Part shown: in pieces, positions 39,610 to 53,007 of the stretch
How the letters are laid out: every line of letters begins with the position of its first letter
How positions within the stretch are numbered: position 1 is the first letter of the stretch
Source: Lentzea tibetensis
GTDB lineage: Bacteria > Actinomycetota > Actinomycetes > Mycobacteriales > Pseudonocardiaceae
Assembly (NCBI RefSeq): GCF_007845675.1
Contig: NZ_VOBR01000030.1
Coordinates: forward strand, 1 to 64,000
Reading direction: 5' to 3'
DNA length: 64,000 nt
Notes under the pieces: generated by a model
Told to the model about the DNA's origin: nothing
The model's database searches: none
What the model saw: the letters and a program-made list of their open reading frames with translations, nothing else
Translations under genes and position numbers: made by a program

Positions 39610-40631
39610 CGCCGGAGGACGCGATGGCGCTCGCCATCGCGGAGAGCGAACGGGTCCGCGGCACGACGAGCCCCAACCCGCCGGTCGGCTGCGTGATACT
39701 CGACGCCACCGGCAAGCCCGTCGGGTTCGGCGCCACCCAGCCGCCCGGCGGCAAGCACGCGGAGAAGATGGCGCTGCACGACGCGGGCGACCGCGCGCAC
39801 GGCGGCACCGCCTACGTCACGCTCGAACCCTGCTCGCACTGGGGTCGCACGCCGCCCTGCACGGACGCGTTGCTCGAAGCGGGCGTCAAGCGCGTCGTCT
39901 ACGCCGTGTCGGACCCGAATCCGCAGGCAGCGGGTGGTGCGGAGATCCTCCGCAAGGCGGGTCTCGACGTCGAGGTAGGCGTGCTCGCCGAGGCGGTCGG
40001 CAAGGGCCCGCTGCGCGCGTGGCTGCACTACGCGCGCACCGGCCGCCCGCACGTGACCTGGAAGTACGCGGCCAGCCTCGACGGCAGGGTGGCGGCGAAG
40101 GACGGCACGAGCCGCTGGATCAGCTCCGAGGCGTCGAGGCGCGAGGTCCACGACCTGCGCACCAAGATCGACGCCATCGTGGTGGGCACCGGAACCGTCC
40201 GCGCGGACGACCCGGCGCTGACCGCGCGGGACGCGGACGGAATGCCGTTGGCGCGCCAGCCGTTGCCCGTGATCGTGGGCACGAGCGAAATCCCTCCGGC
40301 GGCCAAGTTGAAAACGACCGCATTGCACCTCAGAACGCGGGATCCTGACGTGGTGCTGAGTGAGCTCGCCGGACGCGGCGTCGTCGACGTGCTGCTGGAA
40401 GGCGGCCCGACGCTGGCAGGCGCGTTCCTCGAACGAGGACGGATCGACCGCGTCGTGGCCTACGTGGCGCCCGTGCTGCTGGGCGCGGGCCCCGAGGCGC
40501 TGAAGGACGCGGGCGTGTCAACCATCACGGATGCTGTCCGGCTGGACGTCGAAGAAGTCACCATGAGCGGTGCCGATATGCGGATCAGCGCGGTTCCGCA
40601 AAGGAGGAATGGTGTTCACCGGGATCGTTGA
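39606..40631 (+). CDS. ribD: Bifunctional riboflavin deaminase/reductase
   Basis: 341 aa from a GTG overlapping rpe. The N-terminal deaminase has the zinc motifs HAEKMAL (His and catalytic Glu) and [11 protein letters not shown] (two Cys). The C-terminal reductase is recognised by [41 protein letters not shown] and [16 protein letters not shown], the NADPH-binding strand. It carries out the second and third steps of riboflavin synthesis on the pyrimidine formed from GTP. Its 3' end overlaps the ribE start by 20 nt. Confidence 0.96.
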   Translation: MTPEDAMALAIAESERVRGTTSPNPPVGCVILDATGKPVGFGATQPPGGKHAEKMALHDAGDRAHGGTAYVTLEPCSHWGRTPPCTDALLEAGVKRVVYAVSDPNPQAAGGAEILRKAGLDVEVGVLAEAVGKGPLRAWLHYARTGRPHVTWKYAASLDGRVAAKDGTSRWISSEASRREVHDLRTKIDAIVVGTGTVRADDPALTARDADGMPLARQPLPVIVGTSEIPPAAKLKTTALHLRTRDPDVVLSELAGRGVVDVLLEGGPTLAGAFLERGRIDRVVAYVAPVLLGAGPEALKDAGVSTITDAVRLDVEEVTMSGADMRISAVPQRRNGVHRDR

Positions 40632-41237
40632 GGAACTCGGCCGGGTCGTGGAAGTGACCGACCTGCCGGACGCCGCACGCGTCACCATCGCGGGCCCGCT
40701 CGTCACGAGCGACGCCAAGCACGGCGACTCGATCGCGGTGAACGGCGTGTGCCTCACCGTCGTCGACGTGGTCGACGGCGCGTTCACCGCGGACGTGATG
40801 CGCGAGACGCTCACCCGCAGCAGCCTGAACAAGATCGCCGAGGGCGACCGCGTCAACCTGGAGCGGGCCGCCGCGCTGGGCCAGCGCATCGGCGGGCACA
40901 TCGTGCAGGGCCACGTCGACGGCACGGGAACCGTGCTGGCGCGCGAGAAGGCCGAGCACTGGGAGATGGTCCACATCGGACTCCCGCCCACCCTCGCGCG
41001 GTACGTCGTCGAGAAGGGCTCCATCACGGTCGACGGCGTGTCGCTGACCGTGGTGCACATCGACATCGACCAGTTCTCGGTGAGCCTCATCCCGACCACG
41101 CTGGAGCTGACGACGCTCGGCCAGCGCAAGCCGGGTGACCACGTGAACCTCGAGGTCGACGTGCTCGCGAAGTACGTCGAGCGGCTCGCCGCACCGCACC
41201 TGCGCGACAATGCTGGAAACGCCGCCGAGGAGACCCC

Positions 41238-41241
<4 letters not shown>
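40612..41241 (+). CDS. ribE: Riboflavin synthase alpha subunit
   Basis: 209 aa. The GTG at 40612 is chosen: AAGGAGG (40601-40607) ends 4 nt before it, and this gives the classic [10 protein letters not shown] start. The ATG at 40609 is only 1 nt from that site. Two lumazine-binding repeats are visible, each with a conserved GD or TGxxxG core ([14 protein letters not shown] with NGVCLTVV; then [13 protein letters not shown] with [12 protein letters not shown]). It dismutates two 6,7-dimethyl-8-ribityllumazine molecules to riboflavin. The overlap with ribD and with ribBA suggests translational coupling. Confidence 0.95.
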
Positions 41242-43494
<2,253 letters not shown>

Positions 43495-43918
43495 CGGCTT
43501 CGTCGCGTCGAACAGGCCCGTCACGAACAGGACCGCGGCGCTGATGCCGATGCCGACGACGATCGCCAGCACGATCGCCTCGCCGATGGTGTCGGTGCCG
43601 GTGGCCTGTGCGATCAGGGCGGTCGCGAGCGTGGCGACGAAGCACGTGGCGAGCGGCACGGCGTAGACGGCCGGGCCCGTGCCGCCGCCCGAGGCGCCGT
43701 CCCAGCCCATGGCCTTCTGCCACGCCTTGCCGAACGCGAACTCGGCGTACCAGAGCCCGCCGAGACCGAAGTAGACGATGCCGGCGACGATGACGGCGAA
43801 CCAGTTGAGGTCGCCGAGTAGGCTGAAGCTCATAGCTCCTCCAGCTTGATCGGGTGCCTGGGAATCGCGATGTGGAGCACGGTCGTTACCGCCGTGCGAC
43901 GAGAGGGGACCGCGTCCG

Positions 43919-44533
43919 GTGAAGGAAGCGGTGTGGAGTCTGGTCGGTCTGATCGGCGGCTTCGCGTTGTCGACGATCTGGTGGTACGCGGTCTCCCACG
44001 TGTGGGCACCGCGCCTGGGGTTCAGCGACAAGATCAGCGTGCTGCCGGACGCCACGTCCCGGTCCACCTACCGGGTCAAGGTGATGAACACCGGCAAGCG
44101 CGGCGTGATCGACCTGTCGGTGGACACCAGGATCTGCTATCCGGGTGTGTCGGTGTATCCGGGGCTGGACGTCCCGACCATCATGTTCCCGCTCCGCGTG
44201 CCGGTGCCGAACGCGAAGGCGATGAGGCTCGGCCCCGGCGAGGCGTGGTTCTTCCGGCTGCGCATGGACGAGCTGCTGGAGCCGGACAACAGTGACACCA
44301 AGGCGATCCTGGCGACCCTGTACCCGGTGGAGGCGCAGCGGCAGGGCCTGACGTTCGAGGCGATGCTCAAGCGGAGCGAGGGCGCGTACCTCCAGTTGCG
44401 CGTGCTCTGCTACGACCAGTGGAGCGGCGCGCGGAAGTACTACGAGTCGCAGCCCTACAAGATCACCGACATCGTGCACGGCAGGTTCGACGGACTCGAG
44501 GTCGTGCCGTTCAGCGCTGACGCCGGCTCATGA
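43919..44533 (+). CDS. Membrane-anchored protein of unknown function
   Basis: 204 aa from a GTG with GAGAGGGG upstream. One N-terminal transmembrane helix (VGLIGGFALSTIWWYAVSHVW) anchors an about 170-residue domain rich in beta strands (STYRVKVMNTGKRGVIDLSV, YLQLRVLCYDQWSGARKYY). No catalytic motif is evident and I do not recognise the family. Its end overlaps the convergent methyltransferase gene by 23 bp. Confidence 0.65.
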   Translation: MKEAVWSLVGLIGGFALSTIWWYAVSHVWAPRLGFSDKISVLPDATSRSTYRVKVMNTGKRGVIDLSVDTRICYPGVSVYPGLDVPTIMFPLRVPVPNAKAMRLGPGEAWFFRLRMDELLEPDNSDTKAILATLYPVEAQRQGLTFEAMLKRSEGAYLQLRVLCYDQWSGARKYYESQPYKITDIVHGRFDGLEVVPFSADAGS

Positions 44534-45089
44534 GGAACGCGGCGAACCCGTTGGCGGGCCTCGGGAGCCGCTCGATCGTCCAGTCGGCACCGAACAGCTC
44601 GGTCTCCTCACCCGGCTTCAGTCCGGGGAACCGGGCGCCCTTGCGGCGCCACCACGGGATCTCGTCGTAGAAGCACCACAGCAAGAAGCGTGAATTCTCG
44701 TGCGACAGCCGCAGGATCGTCCGCGCCATGGCTTCGCGTTGCGGGCCCCTGAGATCGTCCAGCACGCCGTAGTCGACGAGCAGGTCGAACGTGCCGTCGA
44801 CGCCGGGAATCTGGTCGGCCGTGAGGTCGCCCTCGAGGAACCGCGCCGGCAGGTCCTTGGCCTTCCGGCGCGCCTTCTCCAGTCCGACGGGGGAGAAGTC
44901 GACACCCGTCACCTCGAATCCGCGCTGTGCCAGGAAGATGGCGTTCGCACCGCTGCCGCAACCCAGGTCGATGGCGCGGCCGGGTTCGAGCACGTGCCTC
45001 GTGACGAGGTCGACGAGCTCTTCGCGAGGCCCGCTCTCCCACGGTGCCCAGGTGCGGTACATGAAGTTGTAAGCACGACGGCCGACCAT
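44511..45089 (-). CDS. SAM-dependent methyltransferase (class I)
   Basis: 192 aa from the ATG at 45089 (MVGRRAYNFMYRTW); a longer frame begins at 45137. Motif I is AIDLGCGSGANAIFLA, followed by the acidic strand end VTGVDFSP, and FDLLVDYGVLDDL is the motif II/III region. The C-terminal part (CFYDEIPWWRRKGARFPGL) presumably shapes the substrate pocket. The substrate is unknown; relatives act on small molecules or thiols. A fragment of a second copy of its 5' end lies at 45827-45865. Confidence 0.8.
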   Translation of the reverse strand: MVGRRAYNFMYRTWAPWESGPREELVDLVTRHVLEPGRAIDLGCGSGANAIFLAQRGFEVTGVDFSPVGLEKARRKAKDLPARFLEGDLTADQIPGVDGTFDLLVDYGVLDDLRGPQREAMARTILRLSHENSRFLLWCFYDEIPWWRRKGARFPGLKPGEETELFGADWTIERLPRPANGFAAFLMSRRQR

Positions 45090-45111
45090 GTTCCGACCGT
45101 ACGCTTCCGGT

Positions 45112-45807
45112 GTGGCCGTGTTCACCCTGATGACCAAGTACCCGTTCGAGTTCGACTACGACTGCGAGCCCGCCACGCTCATGCGGCTCGCCGAGTGGGT
45201 GCGGCAGTACCGCGGCCAGGAGCTCGTGTGGAGGCCTGAGCACTACGAGGGTGTCGGGTTCCGGCTCGGCGACGGGACGTGGTCGGCGCTGGAGGAGTGT
45301 TGGGGGAGCGCCCAGCACATGGCACGCAACTGCGCGGCCGTCGCCGACCGCCTCGAGGCGGGACGTGTCGGGTTGCTGGGGGCCTTCATGAGCGGAACCT
45401 GCTACGTGGCCTTCGTGCCCGAGCGGCAGGTGGTCCGGACGACCAAGCTGATTCCTGCCTTCATGGACGAGAAGCCGCCCAGCGACATTGTCATGCCTCA
45501 TGTCTCCGGCGGCGTGCCACGGACGCCTGAGGACATCGATGCCCTCCACGCATGGGCGGCGGCGCACGTGGACGACAGGCCGAGTCGCCTGCCTTCACTG
45601 CCGCTGGGCGAGCTCGTGGAGAACCTGCGCACCGAGTCCGAGACGGCGTTCGTGGTGGCCGAGATCGATTCGCGGGTGCAGGCGGAGATCAACCGGGTGC
45701 TCAGGAAGATGACCGTGGACGTGCCGTGGGACCCGGACACGCCACGGCCGCTCGGTTACCCGGAGGATTTGGAGTGGCCGCCCACCGGGGTGAACGGCCA
45801 TTCCTGA
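45112..45807 (+). CDS. Unknown protein, paralogue 1 of a pair
   Basis: 231 aa from the GTG at 45112, chosen because the resulting MAVFTLMTKYP matches the start of the paralogue at 46517. Shared blocks with that protein include QYRGQELVW, HMARNCAAVADRLE and AEIDSRVQAEINRVL. The central part has a possible Gly-Cys-Tyr strand (SGTCYVAFVP). No signal, membrane segment or known motif was seen. It is divergent from the methyltransferase gene by 22 bp. The family appears to be actinobacterial and uncharacterised. Confidence 0.65.
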   Translation: MAVFTLMTKYPFEFDYDCEPATLMRLAEWVRQYRGQELVWRPEHYEGVGFRLGDGTWSALEECWGSAQHMARNCAAVADRLEAGRVGLLGAFMSGTCYVAFVPERQVVRTTKLIPAFMDEKPPSDIVMPHVSGGVPRTPEDIDALHAWAAAHVDDRPSRLPSLPLGELVENLRTESETAFVVAEIDSRVQAEINRVLRKMTVDVPWDPDTPRPLGYPEDLEWPPTGVNGHS

Positions 45808-45826
45808 ATGTCCGCTGACCAGCTGC

Positions 45827-45865
45827 GGTGCGGTACATCAGGTCGTACGCGAGACGGCCGACCAC
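45827..45865 (-). pseudogene. Remnant of a second methyltransferase 5' end
   Basis: These 39 bases match 45051-45089, the first codons of the methyltransferase, with 7 differences. Translated on the minus strand they give VVGRLAYDLMYRT against MVGRRAYNFMYRT. The frame leads nowhere useful, so this is a scar of a duplicated segment. Confidence 0.6.
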
Positions 45866-45869
45866 GGCG

Positions 45870-46466
45870 TCACCTCCCGGACAGCTGGTCGGCGAGGCGC
45901 TCGGCGTCCTCGCGGGAGAAGTCGCCGGAGATCTCCGTGACACCGTTGAGGATGGGCGCCTGGATCGTGGGCGCCGACAGGACCTTGGTGCGCAGGACGA
46001 TCGCGACCTGCTCCTGGACGTGCGTCGAGGTGTACTCGCCCCACGTGCTGGTGCCCTCAGCGGTGAACGTCAGCCGCAGCACCCAGCCGTTGGAGTCGTT
46101 GTTCTGGGCGGCCTCGGCCTTGCTGATCGCGTCGCCGTCGAAGATGACTGAACCGAGCACGTACTTGTAGTCGCCCTTCGCGTCACACGTGACCAGCGGC
46201 AGCTCGTGATCGTCGAGGCCGGTCAGCGGGTCGGGCTTCGCGCAGTCGAGCGCTTCGGCGGCCTGCTTCTGCTGGTCGGGATCGCGACTCTGCCGGGAGA
46301 CGTTGGCCTCGGAGCCGGCCGCGGCAGGCAGCGGTTCGCCGAGCACCGGGCGGAACACGAACTCCGCCAGGGCGCTTTCCGCAGCCGGCTGGGCATCGCC
46401 CGTGATCGCGGTCGTGCACCCGGCCAGCGCGAGAGCGGCGACGGCGAGCAGAACGCGTGACACCAC
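45870..46466 (-). CDS. Lipoprotein with a SecD P1-head-like domain
   Basis: 198 aa from a GTG (46466 or 46463). The signal peptide ends in a lipobox, ALALAGC, so the protein is lipid-anchored outside the membrane. The C-terminal 95 residues resemble the periplasmic P1 head of SecD: VLRLTFTAEGTSTW, QVAIVLRTKVLSAPTIQAPI and TEISGDFSREDAERLADQL. The transmembrane parts of SecD are missing, so it cannot act as SecD itself. Possible roles are modulation of Sec export or an independent chaperone-like function. It sits between the two paralogous unknown genes, inside a duplicated neighbourhood. Confidence 0.7.
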   Translation of the reverse strand: MVSRVLLAVAALALAGCTTAITGDAQPAAESALAEFVFRPVLGEPLPAAAGSEANVSRQSRDPDQQKQAAEALDCAKPDPLTGLDDHELPLVTCDAKGDYKYVLGSVIFDGDAISKAEAAQNNDSNGWVLRLTFTAEGTSTWGEYTSTHVQEQVAIVLRTKVLSAPTIQAPILNGVTEISGDFSREDAERLADQLSGR

Positions 46467-46516
46467 GCGAGCGTACCCGCGGGTCTCTCGTTCCCGTGCG
46501 TCCGTAGGGTTCCGCC

Positions 46517-47122
46517 ATGGCGGTCTTCACCCTGACCACGCAGGACCCGCTGGACCCGTGGCCGGAGGATCCACCGGCCTCGCTCATGCCGCTGGCGGAC
46601 TGGCTGGCGCAGTACCGGGGCCAGGAGCTGGTGTGGCTTCCCCGGCACCACGACGGCATCGGCGTCCGGCTCGGCCACGGGACCGCCGCGTACCGGAACG
46701 AGGCCTTCGGACCCGCCGGCCACCTGGCGCGCAACTGCGAGGCGCTGGCGGATCGGCTGGAGCAGGGGAACGTGGGGATCCTGCTCGCCGATCTCTGGGG
46801 CGAGTGCGCCTACTACGTCCTCGAGCCGGCGGGTGACGTGGTCCGGGGTGGCCTGCTGCGGGAGAAGCCGCGGTACGGCATGGTTCCCTACAGCCCGAAC
46901 ACGTTCTCCACGCCGCCGGAGGATGTCGCTGAGGTGCACGCGTGGGCTGCGGCACGTGTTGACGACGTGTCCGAGGTGTTGCCCGCGGTGCCGCGGGAGG
47001 AGCTCATCGCGGACCTGCGCGTCGAAGCGGTCATCGCCCAGCAGGTGGCGGAGATCGATCGGCGGGTGAACGAGGAGATCAACCGCGTGCTGCTGAAGAT
47101 GAGCGAAGGGCCCGCCCGCTGA
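46517..47122 (+). CDS. Unknown protein, paralogue 2 of a pair
   Basis: 201 aa from an ATG. It shares with the protein at 45112 the start MAVFTL, the block QYRGQELVWLPRHHDGIGVRL in outline, HLARNCEALADRLEQGNVGIL, VHAWAAARVDD and the terminal AEIDRRVNEEINRVLLKM. It is shorter at the C-terminus. No localisation signal or catalytic motif was found. It is convergent with acnA, with a hairpin between them. Confidence 0.65.
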   Translation: MAVFTLTTQDPLDPWPEDPPASLMPLADWLAQYRGQELVWLPRHHDGIGVRLGHGTAAYRNEAFGPAGHLARNCEALADRLEQGNVGILLADLWGECAYYVLEPAGDVVRGGLLREKPRYGMVPYSPNTFSTPPEDVAEVHAWAAARVDDVSEVLPAVPREELIADLRVEAVIAQQVAEIDRRVNEEINRVLLKMSEGPAR

Positions 47123-47136
47123 ACGCGGACGGGCCC
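47108..47136. terminator. Hairpin between paralogue 2 and acnA
   Basis: GGGCCCG (47108-47114) pairs with CGGGCCC (47130-47136), with a smaller inner stem (CCGC/GCGG). The structure spans the stop codon at 47120-47122 and lies 17 bp from the acnA stop, so it could serve both convergent genes. Confidence 0.5.
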
Positions 47137-47152
47137 CTCACGAACACAACGA

Positions 47153-49960
<2,808 letters not shown>

Positions 49961-50060
49961 GTGCAACTCCATTGGTGACAGCGCAGGTGGTCAGTTCGGG
50001 GTAACAGGAGCGAGTCTTCTACACGCGTTCACCGCCTGCAGCGTCGCCCTCTCGCCTCAA

Positions 50061-50090
50061 ACAGTACGCGTGTCCTGTATTCCGTTTCAA
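50061..50090 (-). promoter_or_regulatory. acnA promoter
   Basis: On the minus strand TTGAAA (-35, 50085-50090) and TACTGT (-10, 50061-50066) are separated by 18 bp, which implies a leader of roughly 95 nt. A short dyad CAACC-AA-GGTTG (50088-50099) overlaps the -35 and could bind a regulator. Confidence 0.6.
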
Positions 50091-50106
50091 CCAAGGTTGG
50101 CCTAAG

Positions 50107-51522
50107 TCACCGCGCCCAGTCCGGGTACGTCAGCGAAGATCGTTGCAGACCGATCCAGCGGCGCTTCGTGAACTCGTCGAGATCGACGTCGTCGGCGTCC
50201 GTCGGGCGCGGGCCCGCGTCGTTGACGTGCACGTTCTTGCTGTCCACCTGTTGCGCGAACGCGAGTCCCCTCGCGAGATCGCCGGTGTGGACCGCGTTGA
50301 CCAGCGCCTGGCACCTGTTCACGAGCGCCAGCGCCTCCTCCTCGCTGTCGACCACGGTCACCGGCGCGACCGGCCCGAAGATCTCCTCGGTGAACGCGGG
50401 CATCTCCGGTGTCACGTCGGCCAGCACGGTCGGCTGGTAGAACAGTCCGTCGTGGGTCGCGCCGGTGACCACGCGGGCGCCCATCTCGATCGACGGCTGC
50501 ACGATCCGGTCGTGCACGCGGTGCAGCTGCTCGGCGCTGATCAACGGCCCGAGGTGCACGCCGGGCCGGGTCGGGTCGCCGACCACGATCTGCCGCGCGC
50601 GCCGGGTCAGCGCCTCCAGGTACGGCTCCAGCACCGCCCGGTGCACGATGTGCCGCGACGCGGTGATGCAGGTCTGGCCCTGGAAGTCGAACGACGTCCA
50701 CGCGCCGCACGTCGCCGCGGCCTCCACGTCGGCGTCGTCCAGCACCGCGAACGCGTTGTCGCCGCCCAGTTCCAGGCACGTCCGGCGCAGGTCGCGCGCC
50801 GCGATCCCGGCCACCCGCACGCCGATCTCGTTCGAGCCGGTGAAGTGCACCAGTGCGACGTCCGGGTGCGCGGCGAGCGGCTCGCCCGCGTCCGGGCCGT
50901 CACCGGTGACGACGTTGAACACGCCCGGTGGGATGCCCGCCTCGTGGCAGACCTCGGCGAGCAGCTGCCCGCCCGCGATCGGCGTCAGCTCGGCCGGCTT
51001 GAGCACCACGGCGTTGCCGACGGCCAGTGCGGGCGCCATCGCGCGCATCGCCAGCACCAGCGGGAAGTTCCACGGCGTGATCACGCCGACGACGCCGAGC
51101 GGGATCCGTTCGAGCAGCGTCAGCTTGCCGGGCTTCGGCGAGGGCTGGATCTCGCCGCGAGCGAGCTGCGCCTGCGCGGCGGACACGTTCAGCCGGGAGA
51201 GCGCGGCCCCGACCTCACCGCGCGCCTTCGCCTCCACGCCGCCGGTCTCGCGCATCAGGTGGTGCACGAAGTCGTCGGCGCGGTTCTCGATCACGCGGGC
51301 GATCTTGCGCACCGCCGCCGCGCGCTCGGCCGGAAGCAGAGCTGCCCAACCTTTCTGCGCGTTGACAGAACTGGCGACAGCAAGACGTACGTCCTTCTCG
51401 TTTCCCAGCGCGTACTCGCCGATCACGGCATTAGTGGCCTTCTCCTGGACAGGAGCAGTGGCGCCACTCGCCGGTACCACGAAATCGCCGTCGATGTAAT
51501 GCCTGCCGTTCGATATGCGCAT
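50107..51522 (-). CDS. NAD(P)-dependent aldehyde dehydrogenase
   Basis: 471 aa from the ATG at 51522; a TTG start at 51543 would add 7 residues. The fold is standard: ITPWNFPLVLAMRAMAPALA and NAVVLKPAELTP bind the cofactor, FTGSNEIG is the glycine turn, LELGGDNAF contains the general base Glu and GQTCITASR the catalytic Cys. The sequence LELGG-x-NAF-x-VLDDADV places it near benzaldehyde/vanillin-type dehydrogenases, so an aromatic or medium aliphatic aldehyde is likely. It is divergent from the first sugar-binding protein gene, whose operator and promoter lie in the shared 93-bp spacer. Confidence 0.9.
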   Translation of the reverse strand: MRISNGRHYIDGDFVVPASGATAPVQEKATNAVIGEYALGNEKDVRLAVASSVNAQKGWAALLPAERAAAVRKIARVIENRADDFVHHLMRETGGVEAKARGEVGAALSRLNVSAAQAQLARGEIQPSPKPGKLTLLERIPLGVVGVITPWNFPLVLAMRAMAPALAVGNAVVLKPAELTPIAGGQLLAEVCHEAGIPPGVFNVVTGDGPDAGEPLAAHPDVALVHFTGSNEIGVRVAGIAARDLRRTCLELGGDNAFAVLDDADVEAAATCGAWTSFDFQGQTCITASRHIVHRAVLEPYLEALTRRARQIVVGDPTRPGVHLGPLISAEQLHRVHDRIVQPSIEMGARVVTGATHDGLFYQPTVLADVTPEMPAFTEEIFGPVAPVTVVDSEEEALALVNRCQALVNAVHTGDLARGLAFAQQVDSKNVHVNDAGPRPTDADDVDLDEFTKRRWIGLQRSSLTYPDWAR

Positions 51523-51536
51523 CTCGGATCCCGATC

Positions 51537-51566
51537 TTGACAAGCTTCTGGGCCCAGGAGTAGGAC
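51537..51566 (+). promoter_or_regulatory. Promoter of binding-protein gene 1
   Basis: TTGACA (51537-51542), an 18-bp spacer and TAGGAC (51561-51566). The same arrangement is repeated before the second binding-protein gene (TTGACA, 18 bp, TAGGAA), which strengthens the call although the -10 is not canonical. Confidence 0.65.
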
Positions 51567-51583
51567 CTTCGTGTCCTGTGCAT

Positions 51584-51597
51584 GGTAAGCGCTTACC
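51584..51597. promoter_or_regulatory. LacI-type operator 1
   Basis: A perfect 14-bp palindrome, GGTAAGCGCTTACC, with the central CG typical of LacI/GalR-family sites. It begins 23 bp after the start of the -10, where a bound repressor would block transcription. No LacI-family regulator gene is in the window. Confidence 0.75.
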
Positions 51598-51615
51598 TGG
51601 TGATTCGGGGATTCA

Positions 51616-52851
51616 GTGAATCTTTGGACCGGCAAAATGCGAGTGATGCTCGTCAGCGTGCTGTTCGCGATCTCCGCGTGCAGTAACGGGGCATCATCCA
51701 GTGATGGGACGACTCTGACCTGGTGGGATTACTTCGGCTACTCGCCGGCTTCTGATCAGGCAGTGAACACGCTCATCACCCGGTATCAAGACGCACACCC
51801 CGGTGTCCAGATCAAACGCACTCCCATCGGATTCGCGGACTTTCACGCGAAGATCGTTCAGGCCGCGGCGTCGGGTACGTTCCCGGACATCGCGGTGATC
51901 GACACCCCGGACGTGCCGCTGCTCGCGAGCCAGAACGCCATCGGCGATCTGACCTGGCGCTTCGCGAGCTGGCCCGACAAGGACAAGTATCTGGAACACG
52001 TCCGCGACGGGGTGAAGTACCAGGAGAAGTTCTACGGCGTCCCGCTGCGCAGCAACACGACCGCGCTGATCTACAACGCCGACCACTTCGCCCAGGCGAA
52101 CATCTCCGCGCCCCCGAAGACGTGGGCCGAGCTGCGCACCGCCGCCAAGTCGCTGACGAGCGCCGACCACTCCGGTCTGTGCTTCGCGGCGGCGGCGAAC
52201 GAGCAGCTGACGTTCAACTTCCTCCCCCTGATGTGGCAGGCGGGAGGTGACCTCCGCACCGTAGGCGACGCGCCGTCGGTCGAGGCGCTGAAGTTCGTGA
52301 ACGCGCTGGTCAACGAGGACAAGAGCGTGCCGAGGTCAGTGCTTCAGTGGGGTCATTCCGACGTGGAGAAGGAGTTCGCCGCAGGGCACTGCTCGATGAT
52401 GGTCAACGGTCCGTGGACGCTGCCTTCAGTGGAGAAGGCCGGGTTCGCGTGGGCCGCGGCACCGCTGCCCGCCGGCGCGAAGGGACCGGCGTCGCCGCTC
52501 GGCGGCGAGGCGTGGGTGGTCGGCGCGAAGTCGAAGAACACCGACGCCGCGTGGCAGCTGCTCACGTGGCTCGCCGACCCGAAGAACAGCGCCAAGGAGA
52601 TCGGCGGCGGGCTCGGGTCCATCCCGAACCGCGACGACACGCTGAAAGACCCCGCGTGGAAGTGGAACAACGCGGTGGAGGCGTTCGCCGAACAGATGCC
52701 GTCCGCGCGGGCCCGCAGCGTTTACGGGCCCAAGTACCCGCAGATGTCGGAGGCGATCTGGACCATGGCGCAGCAGGTCATGACCGGTGAAAGAGATCCG
52801 CAGCAGGCCGCCGACGCGGCCAAGGCCAAAATCCAGCCTCTCCTGGGCTAG
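51616..52851 (+). CDS. Sugar ABC transporter binding lipoprotein 1
   Basis: 411 aa from a GTG with GGGG five bases upstream; an ATG at 51637 is possible. The signal peptide ends in the lipobox AISAC, so it is a membrane-anchored extracellular binding protein. TLTWWDYFGYSP, GTFPDIAVIDTPD and FAAGHCSMMVNGPWTLP place it in the carbohydrate-uptake class 1 family (MalE-like). It is a close paralogue of the next gene, sharing most of its blocks. The sugar is unknown. It has its own promoter and operator and lies before the permease operon, but a 156-bp gap with a second promoter separates them. Confidence 0.9.
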   Translation: MNLWTGKMRVMLVSVLFAISACSNGASSSDGTTLTWWDYFGYSPASDQAVNTLITRYQDAHPGVQIKRTPIGFADFHAKIVQAAASGTFPDIAVIDTPDVPLLASQNAIGDLTWRFASWPDKDKYLEHVRDGVKYQEKFYGVPLRSNTTALIYNADHFAQANISAPPKTWAELRTAAKSLTSADHSGLCFAAAANEQLTFNFLPLMWQAGGDLRTVGDAPSVEALKFVNALVNEDKSVPRSVLQWGHSDVEKEFAAGHCSMMVNGPWTLPSVEKAGFAWAAAPLPAGAKGPASPLGGEAWVVGAKSKNTDAAWQLLTWLADPKNSAKEIGGGLGSIPNRDDTLKDPAWKWNNAVEAFAEQMPSARARSVYGPKYPQMSEAIWTMAQQVMTGERDPQQAADAAKAKIQPLLG

Positions 52852-53007
52852 TAGTTGCACTTTCAATAGTTAGCTCGGCTCCAATCCCGCTGCTCCGTTC
52901 GTGTCCAAACTTGACATGGCTTGTTCCATTCGAGTAGGAATCGACGGGCAAGTTGGGGAAAGCGCTTGCCAGGCTTCATTTATCGCGCCGCCGCCGAGGC
53001 TGTTGGG
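52852..53007. promoter_or_regulatory. Spacer with promoter and operator 2
   Basis: 156 bp holding TTGACA (52911-52916), an 18-bp spacer and TAGGAA (52935-52940), then GGAAAGCGCTTGCC (52957-52970), an imperfect LacI-type palindrome 22 bp from the start of the -10. Architecture and motifs copy those before binding-protein gene 1. Confidence 0.7.
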
